Below are positions 23,631 through 30,666 of a DNA stretch of 64,000 nt, in pieces. The position numbers were made by a program, and so were the translations under genes. The notes beneath the pieces were generated by a model. That model saw nothing but the letters and a program-made list of their open reading frames with translations, made no database searches and was not told the DNA's origin. This DNA is from JAOPZW01 sp963788935 (GTDB lineage: Bacteria; Actinomycetota; Thermoleophilia; Solirubrobacterales; Solirubrobacteraceae), in the NCBI GenBank assembly GCA_963788935.1, contig CAWBIM010000004.1, positions 1,302,001 to 1,366,000 on the forward strand, in the 5' to 3' direction. Within the stretch, counting starts at the first letter, position 1. Every line of letters starts with the position of its first letter.

Positions 23631-24269
23631 CTACGACGCGACGGTCAGGTCCCGCAACCGCCCGACGACGTCCTCGGGCAGGCCGAGCGAACCGAGGTGG
23701 GCCACGAGCGTCGCGCGCGCCTCGTCCCAGCGGCCGCTGAGCAGGCTGCGCAGCCCGAGGCCGTCGATCAGCCGGGCGAGCACGCGGGCCTGGACCTCGA
23801 CGTCGATGCCCGCGTCGAGCAGGCCCGCCTCGACCACCCGGCCGAGCACGCCGCGCAGCTCCGCCTCCCACAGCGCGTCGGTCTCGACGATGTAGGCGGC
23901 GAACTCCTCGTTCCAGCCCGCGTAGCTCCACATCTCCGCCCACAGCCGCCACTCGCGGCGCTCGTCGGGGTCGGCCGGGATGCCGAGCGTGACGACGACG
24001 CGCAACTGGTCCTCGGCGTTCCCCGCGGCCGCGAACTCCTCGCGCACCCGGGTGATCCAGTTGTCCGACGCGCTGGAGAAGACGCCGACGATGAGGGCGT
24101 CCTTGTCGGGGAAGTAGTGGGTCAGGACGCCGGTGGTGAACCCGCCCTCGCGCGAGATGTCGCGCATGGTCGCGGCCTTCAGCCCCTTGCGGATGATGAC
24201 CCGGCGCGCGGCCTCGTCGACCTCGCGCAACCGGCGCTGCGAGCGTGGCGTCGGCCCCGCGTCAGCCAT
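23631..24269 (-). CDS. TetR-family regulator, BetI-like
   Basis: 212 residues. HTH: LREVDEAARRVIIRKGLKAATMRDISREGGFTTGVLTHYFPDKDALIVGVF. The C-terminal domain with WRLWAEMWSYAGWNEEFAAY and WEAELRGVLGRVVEAG is the BetI-type ligand domain. Lies 17 bp after the SDR gene and 12 bp before the oxygenase, so it is in that operon. It is one candidate for the protein that binds the shared 19-bp operator in the divergent promoter, but nothing in the sequence proves this. Confidence 0.88.
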   Translation of the reverse strand: MADAGPTPRSQRRLREVDEAARRVIIRKGLKAATMRDISREGGFTTGVLTHYFPDKDALIVGVFSSASDNWITRVREEFAAAGNAEDQLRVVVTLGIPADPDERREWRLWAEMWSYAGWNEEFAAYIVETDALWEAELRGVLGRVVEAGLLDAGIDVEVQARVLARLIDGLGLRSLLSGRWDEARATLVAHLGSLGLPEDVVGRLRDLTVAS

Positions 24270-24286
24270 GCCGGGATCCTAGGCCG

Positions 24287-25027
24287 CTACCAGGCGGCAA
24301 GGCTTCCACCGTCGACGTAGAGCACCGTCCCGCTGACATACGCCGCGGCGTCCGAGGCGAGGAAGAGCACCGACTGCGCGATGTCGTCCGGGCGCCCGAG
24401 GCGGCGCAGCGGGATGCGCCGGCGCTCGTAGTCGTCGAGGTCGAACGGGTCGCGGGGCGGGAGCTCCTGGAACTTCTCCATGGACCCCGGGCCGACCGCG
24501 ACGACGCGGATCCCGTGCGGCGCGAGCGCGACGGCCATGCTCCGCGTCGCCATCGTCACCGCCCCCTTCGAGGCCTCGTAGGCGATCGACTCCGCGTCGG
24601 AGACGACGCCCGAGACCGAGGTGAGGTTGACGATCACGCCCGGCTCCCCGCGCGCCACCATCGACGCCGCCGCGCGGCGCGCGCCGAGGAGGATCGCGCG
24701 CACGTTGATCCCGAGGACGTGGTCGATGTTCGCCGCGTCGATCTCGAGGAACGGGACGCGTGCGTGGACCGCCGCGCTCTGCACGAGGACGTCGACCGGG
24801 CCGAGCGCCTCCTCGGCCGCCGCGAAGGCGCGCTCGAGGTCCGCCGGGTCGCTCAGGTCCGCGACGATCGGCTCCACCCGGCCACCGCCGGAGACCTCGA
24901 TCGCGGGGGCCGTGAGGTCGACCGCCGCGACGTCCGCGCCCTCGCCCGCGAGGGCCCGGGCGCACGCCGCCCCGATCTGTCCGGCCGCCCCGGTGACCAC
25001 CGCGACGCGCCCGTCGAACCGCCCCAT
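24287..25027 (-). CDS. Short-chain dehydrogenase/reductase
   Basis: 246-residue classical SDR: VAVVTGAAGQIGAACARAL (cofactor loop), SAAVHARVPFLEIDAANIDHV, IVNLTSVSG, YEASKGAVTMATRSMAVAL (Tyr-Lys), and the C-terminal AAYVSGTVLYVDGG. First gene of the minus-strand set; transcribed divergently from the SDR at 25128 from a 100-bp region that contains shared-operator copy 3. Confidence 0.88.
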   Translation of the reverse strand: MGRFDGRVAVVTGAAGQIGAACARALAGEGADVAAVDLTAPAIEVSGGGRVEPIVADLSDPADLERAFAAAEEALGPVDVLVQSAAVHARVPFLEIDAANIDHVLGINVRAILLGARRAAASMVARGEPGVIVNLTSVSGVVSDAESIAYEASKGAVTMATRSMAVALAPHGIRVVAVGPGSMEKFQELPPRDPFDLDDYERRRIPLRRLGRPDDIAQSVLFLASDAAAYVSGTVLYVDGGSLAAW

Positions 25028-25091
25028 CCACGTCTCCGATCTCGTCCCGCGCGCCGCGTTGACACGCGTTCGCGAACCTGCTTGGGTCCCA

Positions 25092-25110
25092 CATCATAAT
25101 CGTTGTTATG
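25092..25110. promoter_or_regulatory. Shared operator, copy 3 (divergent SDR promoters)
   Basis: CATCATAATCGTTGTTATG; 16 of 19 positions match copy 1, and the outer ACAT...ATGT adds symmetry. It ends 17 bp before the plus-strand SDR GTG and is 65 bp from the minus-strand SDR start, so it could control both directions. Confidence 0.75.
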
Positions 25111-25127
25111 TCGTAGGAGGAGGCTTC

Positions 25128-25910
25128 GTGGATCTGGGTCTCGCCGGCTGCTCCGCCCTGGTCGGCGGCGCGTCATCGGGCATGGGCCGGGCCACCGCGG
25201 CGACGCTCGCCGCGGAGGGCGCACGCGTCGTGCTGTTCGCCCGCCGCCAGGCGGAGCTGGACGCGGCGGTCGCCGAGATCAACGACACGGCCGGCGAGGA
25301 GCGGGCCGTCGCCGTGGCCGGCGACGCCAGCGACCGCGCCGCGCTCGAGCGCGCGGTCGACACGGCGGTCGAGCGCTTCGGCGGCCTCGACATCCTCGTC
25401 AACAACACCGGCGGCCCGCCCGCCGGCCCCTTCGACGGATTCGAGGACACCGACTGGCAGGCGGCGTTCGACCTCACCGTCCAGTCGGCGCTGCGGGCGA
25501 CGCGGCACGCCCTTCCCGCGCTGCGCCGCAGCGGCCGCGGCCGGATCGTGAACCTCACGTCGTCCGCCGTGAAGGAGCAGTCCGAGGGCCTGCTCCTGAC
25601 GAACACCCTCCGGCCCGCGGTGACGGGCTGGGCCAAGGACCTGTCGCGCGCCGAGGGGCGCAACGGCATCACCGTCAACTCGGTCGCGCCGGGCTACACC
25701 GACACCGACCGGCTGCAGTACCTGTACAGCCTCGAGGAGGATCCGGCGCAGGCGCGCCGGCGAGATGAGGAGGCGATCCCGGTCGGGCGGTTCGCGCGAC
25801 CGGACGAGATGGCGGCGGCCATCGCGTTCCTGTGCTCGACGCAGGCGGCGTACATCACGGGTGTGACGCTGCTCGTCGACGGCGGGCTCGCGCGCGGGCT
25901 GCTCAGCTGA
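25128..25910 (+). CDS. Short-chain dehydrogenase/reductase, first gene of binding protein/amidohydrolase operon
   Basis: 260-residue SDR: CSALVGGASSGMGRATAATLA, NNTGGPPAGPF, IVNLTSSAVKE, a weak catalytic Tyr region, and AAYITGVTLLVDGGLARG at the C-terminus. GTG at 25128 follows a strong TAGGAGGAGG site. In the usual Tyr-x3-Lys position the sequence reads LLTNTLRPAVTGWAKDL, so the canonical Tyr is absent; this is common in the 3-oxoacyl-ACP-reductase-like branch with TNTLRPAVTG. Cofactor probably NAD(P). Confidence 0.85.
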   Translation: MDLGLAGCSALVGGASSGMGRATAATLAAEGARVVLFARRQAELDAAVAEINDTAGEERAVAVAGDASDRAALERAVDTAVERFGGLDILVNNTGGPPAGPFDGFEDTDWQAAFDLTVQSALRATRHALPALRRSGRGRIVNLTSSAVKEQSEGLLLTNTLRPAVTGWAKDLSRAEGRNGITVNSVAPGYTDTDRLQYLYSLEEDPAQARRRDEEAIPVGRFARPDEMAAAIAFLCSTQAAYITGVTLLVDGGLARGLLS

Positions 25911-25940
25911 TCGATCGCATCCGACCACTGGGAGAGGAAC

Positions 25941-27104
25941 GTGAACACCGGCATGAACGACCCGCGCCACCCGCGGATGACCCGCGGGACCTTCCTGAAG
26001 GGCGCCCTCGCGGCGGGCGGCAGCGTGCTGCTCGGCGCGTGCGGCGGCAGCAGCGGTGACTCCGGCGGCGGCGGGACCGCGAGCACCAAGGCGGCCTCGC
26101 ACCCGCCGATCGGCCAGGAGCCGGGGAGCCTCGCGATCCTCGACTACGCCGGCTACGAGTCCAAGCCGCTGTGGACCTCCTACCGCAAGGAGTTCCCGGG
26201 CAAGACGCCCCATTGGACCTTCTACAACAGCGACGCCGAGGCGCTGTCCAAGACGCTCGGCGGCTACCGCGGCGACGTCTCGCACCCGTGTTCGGGCTAC
26301 GTGAAGTCCTGGGCCGACGCGGACCTCATCGAGCCGTGGGACACGTCCCTGCTCACGAACTTCAAGGACCTGAACCCGGGGCTCCTCAAGCGCGGGCAGG
26401 TCGACGGCAAGCAGTACCAGATCCCCAGCGACTGGGGCTACATCTCGCTGATGTACCGCCCGGACAAGATCGACGTCGATCCGAGCGAGGTCTCGTGGTC
26501 GATGATGTTCGACTCGAAGAAGTACCCGGGCCGGATCACGTGGTACGACAACCCCGCGGACATGCTGTTCATCGCGGGCTACGTCATCGGCGCCGACGAC
26601 CCGTTCAACATGAGCGACGAGGAGCTCGACGCGGCCAAGGCGAAGTTCATCGAGGCCAAGCCGAACGTCCGCAACTTCTGGAACTCCCAGTCGGGCATGC
26701 AGCAGGACTTCGCCTCGGGCAACGCGTGGATCACGTACGCGTGGCCGTCGGACTGGCAGCAGGTCTCGAAGAAGGTCAAGGCCGAGTACAGCACCCCGAA
26801 GGAGGGGCGGCTGGCGTTCGACTGCGGCTTCTCGCTGTTCAAGGGCAGCAAGAACTACTTCCACGCCCACAAGTACGTGGACTCGTGGGTCAGCCCGCAG
26901 TCGGGCGAGTGGCTGCTCAACAACTTCGCCTACGGCTCGTCGAACACGGCCGTCGACCTCGACAAGGTGCCCAAGACGCTCGTGGAAGCCTTCTCGCTGG
27001 AGGACCCGTCGATCATGAACGACGACAGCAAGGTCCACGTCATCCGCTACAACCCGCGCCAGGCCCAGTACGACAAGGCGTGGCAGGAGATCAAGGCGGC
27101 CTAG
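25941..27104 (+). CDS. Extracellular solute-binding lipoprotein, PotD-like
   Basis: 387 residues. N-terminus RMTRGTFLKGALAAGGSVLLGACGG is a twin-arginine-like/lipoprotein signal with lipobox LLGAC. The body carries LAILDYAGYESKPLWTSYRKEFPG, HPCSGYVKSWADADLIEPWD, YQIPSDWGYISLMYRPDKI and KVPKTLVEAFSLEDP, as in spermidine/putrescine-type (PotD/family 1) binding proteins. Captures substrate outside the cell for the importer at 9-12 kb, whose operon lacks a binding protein but shares the operator. GTG 25941 follows GGAGAGG. Confidence 0.9.
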   Translation: MNTGMNDPRHPRMTRGTFLKGALAAGGSVLLGACGGSSGDSGGGGTASTKAASHPPIGQEPGSLAILDYAGYESKPLWTSYRKEFPGKTPHWTFYNSDAEALSKTLGGYRGDVSHPCSGYVKSWADADLIEPWDTSLLTNFKDLNPGLLKRGQVDGKQYQIPSDWGYISLMYRPDKIDVDPSEVSWSMMFDSKKYPGRITWYDNPADMLFIAGYVIGADDPFNMSDEELDAAKAKFIEAKPNVRNFWNSQSGMQQDFASGNAWITYAWPSDWQQVSKKVKAEYSTPKEGRLAFDCGFSLFKGSKNYFHAHKYVDSWVSPQSGEWLLNNFAYGSSNTAVDLDKVPKTLVEAFSLEDPSIMNDDSKVHVIRYNPRQAQYDKAWQEIKAA

Positions 27105-27115
27105 CCGTGGGCGAC

Positions 27116-28510
27116 ATGCGCCGCACGGTCGTCCACGGCGGCACGCTCGCCACGGACTACGGCGTCTTCGCCGCGCACCTCGTCGTCGAGGGCGGGCGGA
27201 TCACGGCGCTCTCGGACGACGACGGCGTGCTGGCGGGCGCCGACGAGGTGATCGACGCCCGCGGGCACGTCGTGCTCCCGGGCGCGATCGACCCCCACGC
27301 CCACTTCGAGGATCCCGGCCACACCGAGCGCGAGGACTTCACGACCGGCACGATGGCGGCCGCCGCCGGCGGGTTCACGACGGTCTTCGAGCACCCGCTC
27401 ACCTACCCGCCGGTGACCACGGTCGACCTCTACACCGCCAAGCGCGACATGGCCGCCGAGAAGGTCGTGATCGACTTCGGGCTGTGGGGCGCGCTGACGG
27501 CCCCTTCCCTCCCCCACATCGAGGGCCAATGGCGCGAGGGCGCGGCGGGCTTCAAGGCGTTCATGCCGCGCTCGGACCCGTCGTACCCGAACGTCAGCGA
27601 CGACGAGATGCTCGAGGGCATGCGGACGGTCGCGGGCCTCGGCGGCCTCGTCCTCATCCACGCCGAGAACGACGCGCTGCTGCACGGCAACATCGGGCGG
27701 CTGCGCGCGGCGGGGCGGACGGACATGCTCGCCCACCACGAGTCGCGCCCCCCGTTCGTCGAGGAGGAGGCCGTCCACCGGGCGCTGTTCCTCGCCGCCC
27801 ACGCGGGCGTCCGGGTCCAGATCGTGCACACCTCGACCCCGGTCAGCGTCGGCCTCGTCGCCGCCGCGCGGGACGCCGGCGTCGTCGCGTCGGCCGAGGT
27901 CTGCCCGCACCACCTGATCCTCGACCTCGCCGACGCCGACCGCCTCGGCCCGCTGGCCTGCTGCGCGCCGCCGGTCCGCGAGCGCGCGGTCGTCGAGGGC
28001 ATGTGGGAGCGCGTCCTGGCCGGCGACGTCGACTGCCTGGTCTCCGACCACTCGGCCTACACGCTCGAGGAGAAGGCGCTCGGCGAGGCCGACATCTTCG
28101 CCTGCCCGCTCGGCTGCCAGGTGATCCAGGAGACGGTGCCGGTCGTCCTCTCGGAGGCCGTGCACCGCCGCGGGATGGCGCTCGACGCGTTCGCCCGCTT
28201 CAGCGCGACGAACGCCGCGCGGATCCTCGGGCTCTACCCGCGCAAGGGGACGATCCGGCCCGGCGCGGACGCCGACCTCGCGATCTGGGACCTCGACGCG
28301 GAGTGGACGGTCGACCCGCAGGCCCAGCAGTTCTCGAAGAACCCGTGGTCGCCGTTCGCGGGGCGCACGGTGCGCGGGCGCGTCGTGCGGACGCTCGTGC
28401 GCGGCGAGACGGTCTTCCGCGACGGCGAGATCTGCGTCGCGCCGGGCCATGGGCGGTTCCTGTCCTCGCAGGACGCCCCCGTGCCCGCCCCGGCGGCCGG
28501 AACGGCCTGA
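27116..28510 (+). CDS. Allantoinase/dihydropyrimidinase-like amidohydrolase
   Basis: 464-residue cyclic amidohydrolase. Metal motif PHAHFEDPGHTEREDF (about residues 60-75) is the allantoinase/dihydroorotase type; GAAGFKAFMPRSDPSYPNVSDDEM contains the probable carbamylated lysine; HAENDALLHGN, IVHTSTPVSVG, CPHHLILD and VSDHSAYTLEEK complete the site; NAARILGLYPRKGTIRPGADADLAIWD ends the barrel. A GTG 9 bases earlier (27107) is an alternative start. It is the second cyclic-ureide hydrolase of the predicted regulon and only distantly like the one at 7188, so the pathway probably opens two rings or two analogues. Confidence 0.88.
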   Translation: MRRTVVHGGTLATDYGVFAAHLVVEGGRITALSDDDGVLAGADEVIDARGHVVLPGAIDPHAHFEDPGHTEREDFTTGTMAAAAGGFTTVFEHPLTYPPVTTVDLYTAKRDMAAEKVVIDFGLWGALTAPSLPHIEGQWREGAAGFKAFMPRSDPSYPNVSDDEMLEGMRTVAGLGGLVLIHAENDALLHGNIGRLRAAGRTDMLAHHESRPPFVEEEAVHRALFLAAHAGVRVQIVHTSTPVSVGLVAAARDAGVVASAEVCPHHLILDLADADRLGPLACCAPPVRERAVVEGMWERVLAGDVDCLVSDHSAYTLEEKALGEADIFACPLGCQVIQETVPVVLSEAVHRRGMALDAFARFSATNAARILGLYPRKGTIRPGADADLAIWDLDAEWTVDPQAQQFSKNPWSPFAGRTVRGRVVRTLVRGETVFRDGEICVAPGHGRFLSSQDAPVPAPAAGTA

Positions 28511-28590
28511 TGGGCGCCGCCGACGCGGCGGCCCCGGCGACCGCGGCGGGGGCCGCGCGCGTGCTCGAGCGCCCGGAGGACCCGGCGTGA
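28510..28590 (+). CDS. 26-residue coupling ORF between amidohydrolase and desulfidase-like gene
   Basis: A tiny frame (MGAADAAAPATAAGAARVLE...) whose ATG overlaps the amidohydrolase stop by 1 bp and whose stop overlaps the next gene's GTG by 4 bp. The composition is low-complexity Ala/Pro. It may only keep translation coupled, or be a scar of a lost gene. Low confidence as a protein. Confidence 0.3.
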   Translation: MGAADAAAPATAAGAARVLERPEDPA

Positions 28591-29513
28591 GCGCGCGCGT
28601 GGCCTACGTCGCCGGCTGCCTGTTGAACGCGAACGCGAAGGTCGACGAGTGGGCGCCGTGCGCCGGGGTGCACCGCGGCCTGCTCGACCTGCTGCGCGGC
28701 CGCGGCTTCGCCCTGCGCCAGCTCCCGTGCCCGGAGCTCGGCTTCGCCGGGCTCAACCGCTTCTGGCAGGTCCGCGAGCAGTACGACACGCCCGCCTACC
28801 GCCGCCACTGCGCGGCGCTCGCCGCCCCGGTCGCGGAGCTGGTCGCGGCCGACCTCGCGGGCGGCGCGGACGTCGTGCTCATCGGCGTCGACGGCAGCCC
28901 CTCGATGGGCGTGCGGCTCACCGTCTCGGGGCCCGACTGGGGCGGGCGGCCCGACAAGCCCGGCGACTTCGACGGCGCGATCGTCCCCGGCCGCGGGATC
29001 TTCGTCGAGGTCCTGCTCGCGCAGATCGCCGATCGCGGGGTGGGCGAGGTCGCCGCCACGGCGGTCGGGATGGACCTCCCCGACTACGACGAGGCGCGGT
29101 CGTTCGCCGCGCTCGCCGGCGATCTCGACGGCGCGACCGCGCCGATGAAGGGCGACGACCGCAGCCGCCGGGTCGCGCTCGTCTCGGACGCCGTCCTCAA
29201 CGCGCCGCCCGGCGCGCCCGACGTGATCGGCGCCGTCGCCGACGCGGGCTGGGGCGTCATCGCCCTCCCGCCCCCGTCGCTCCCCTCCGCCTCGATGAGG
29301 GCGTGGGCCGCGGGCGCCGCCGACCAGGCCCGCGAGCTCGCCCGCCACGGGATGACCATCGTCGCGGTCCTCGACGCCGCGGACACGGACGGCCGCGCGG
29401 CGCTGACCGGTGCGCTCGCCGCCGACCCGCCGCTCGCCGTGCCGTCGCTCGTGACGCCCGCCGGCGACCTCGCCGCGATCACCGCGTTCCTGGCGGCGCA
29501 CACGCCGGGCTGA
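28587..29513 (+). CDS. TudS-related putative desulfidase (CD3072-like family)
   Basis: 308 residues. The N-terminal half matches the TudS-related family: AYVAGCLLNANAKV (C11), LRQLPCPELGFAGLNRF (C48), REQYDTPAYRRHC, and IGVDGSPSMGVRLT. TudS enzymes remove sulfur from thiouracil using a [4Fe-4S] cluster held by three cysteines (family knowledge). Here C11 and C48 are present, but the third position (normally C in SPSCG) is methionine 106, so the cluster may be bound differently or lost. The C-terminal half (from about residue 175) is an extra alpha/beta domain. Operon context with cyclic-ureide hydrolases suggests action on a thio-substituted ureide (inference). Confidence 0.75.
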   Translation: MSARVAYVAGCLLNANAKVDEWAPCAGVHRGLLDLLRGRGFALRQLPCPELGFAGLNRFWQVREQYDTPAYRRHCAALAAPVAELVAADLAGGADVVLIGVDGSPSMGVRLTVSGPDWGGRPDKPGDFDGAIVPGRGIFVEVLLAQIADRGVGEVAATAVGMDLPDYDEARSFAALAGDLDGATAPMKGDDRSRRVALVSDAVLNAPPGAPDVIGAVADAGWGVIALPPPSLPSASMRAWAAGAADQARELARHGMTIVAVLDAADTDGRAALTGALAADPPLAVPSLVTPAGDLAAITAFLAAHTPG

Positions 29514-29538
29514 CGGCGGCGCTCGATACGGTGGGCGT

Positions 29539-30558
29539 GTGGCGAAGGCCGACGACGCGCAGGTCCTCGAGCTCGCGGGGCGCGAGGTCCGGATCACGAG
29601 CCCGGACAAGGTCCTGTTCGCCGGGCCGGGCGTCACGAAGCTCGACCTCGTCCGCTACTACGCGGCGCTCGAGGCGCCGCTCATGCGCGCCATGGGCGGG
29701 CGGCCGGTCCTCATGCAGCGCTTCCCGCAGGGCGCCGGCGGCAAGTCGTTCTTCCAGAAGCGCGTGCCCGACAGCGCGCCGGACTGGCTCGAGACGACGA
29801 CCGTGCAGACCGTCAACGGGACGCCGTCGCGGGCGCTCGTCGCCGCCGACGTCGCGCACGTCGCGTGGGCGGTGAACCTCGCGTGCCTGGGCTTCCACGT
29901 CTGGCCCTCGCCCGCCGACGACCAGGAGCATGCCGACGAGCTGCGCCTCGACCTCGACCCCCAGCCGGGCACGGGGTTCGCCGAGGCGCGCGCGGCCGCC
30001 TGGGAGCTCAAGGCGCTGCTCGACGAGCTCGGGATCGCCGGCTATCCGAAGACGACCGGCAACCGCGGGCTGCACGTCTACGTCCGCCTCGAGCCGCGCT
30101 GGGACCCCTACGAGGTCCGCTCGGCCGCCGTCGCCGTCGCCCGCGAGCTCGAACGCCGGCGCCCGGACATCCTCACCGCCGCGTGGTGGAAGGAGGAGCG
30201 CGGGGAGCGGATCTTCGTCGACTACAACCAGAACGCCCCGCACAAGACGGTGTTCGGCGCGTGGTCGGTGCGCGCGCGCAAGGGCGCGCAGGTCTCGACG
30301 CCGGTCGCCTGGGACGCGCTCGACGACGTCGACCCCGACGAGCTGACGCTCGCGACCGTCCCGGAGCGCGTCGCGCGCGACGGCGATCCGTGGGCGGCGA
30401 TCGCCGACGCGCCGCAGTCGCTCGAGCCGCTGCTCGCGATGCACGAGCGCGACCGCGCGGACGGCCTCATGGACGCGCCGTGGCCGCCGGTCTACCCCAA
30501 GCAGCCCGACGAGCCGCCGCGGGTCGCGCCGAGCCGCGCGCGCCAGGACCCGGAATGA
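29539..30558 (+). CDS. LigD-type polymerase (PolDom/primase-like) protein
   Basis: 339-residue stand-alone homologue of the polymerase domain of bacterial NHEJ ligase LigD. Recognisable blocks: ITSPDKVLFAGPGVTKLDLVRYYAALEAPLMRAMGGRPVLMQRFP, QKRVPDSAPDWLET, catalytic DLDPQPGTGFAEAR, KTTGNRGLHVYVRL, VDYNQNAPHKTVFGAWSVRARKGAQVSTPV. It can add nucleotides at broken ends (family). No ligase, nuclease or Ku gene is adjacent. 25 bp after the desulfidase-like gene, so it may be co-transcribed by chance. Confidence 0.88.
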   Translation: MAKADDAQVLELAGREVRITSPDKVLFAGPGVTKLDLVRYYAALEAPLMRAMGGRPVLMQRFPQGAGGKSFFQKRVPDSAPDWLETTTVQTVNGTPSRALVAADVAHVAWAVNLACLGFHVWPSPADDQEHADELRLDLDPQPGTGFAEARAAAWELKALLDELGIAGYPKTTGNRGLHVYVRLEPRWDPYEVRSAAVAVARELERRRPDILTAAWWKEERGERIFVDYNQNAPHKTVFGAWSVRARKGAQVSTPVAWDALDDVDPDELTLATVPERVARDGDPWAAIADAPQSLEPLLAMHERDRADGLMDAPWPPVYPKQPDEPPRVAPSRARQDPE

Positions 30559-30666
30559 CGTGGCGCGACCGACCGGGACGGCCTCGACGACCAGCTGCGT
30601 GCGGAGGACGGCGACGCCGGCAGTGACGCCGGCGGGCCGATCCTCGACGAGGACGTCGACCACGGC

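Noticed and set aside
30559..30666. N-terminal extension of the MOSC fusion through the acidic in-frame stretch
   Set aside because: No start codon in that frame between the LigD stop and the ATG at 30667; MOSC domain homology begins at the ATG. The stretch may be a remnant of a lost gene.
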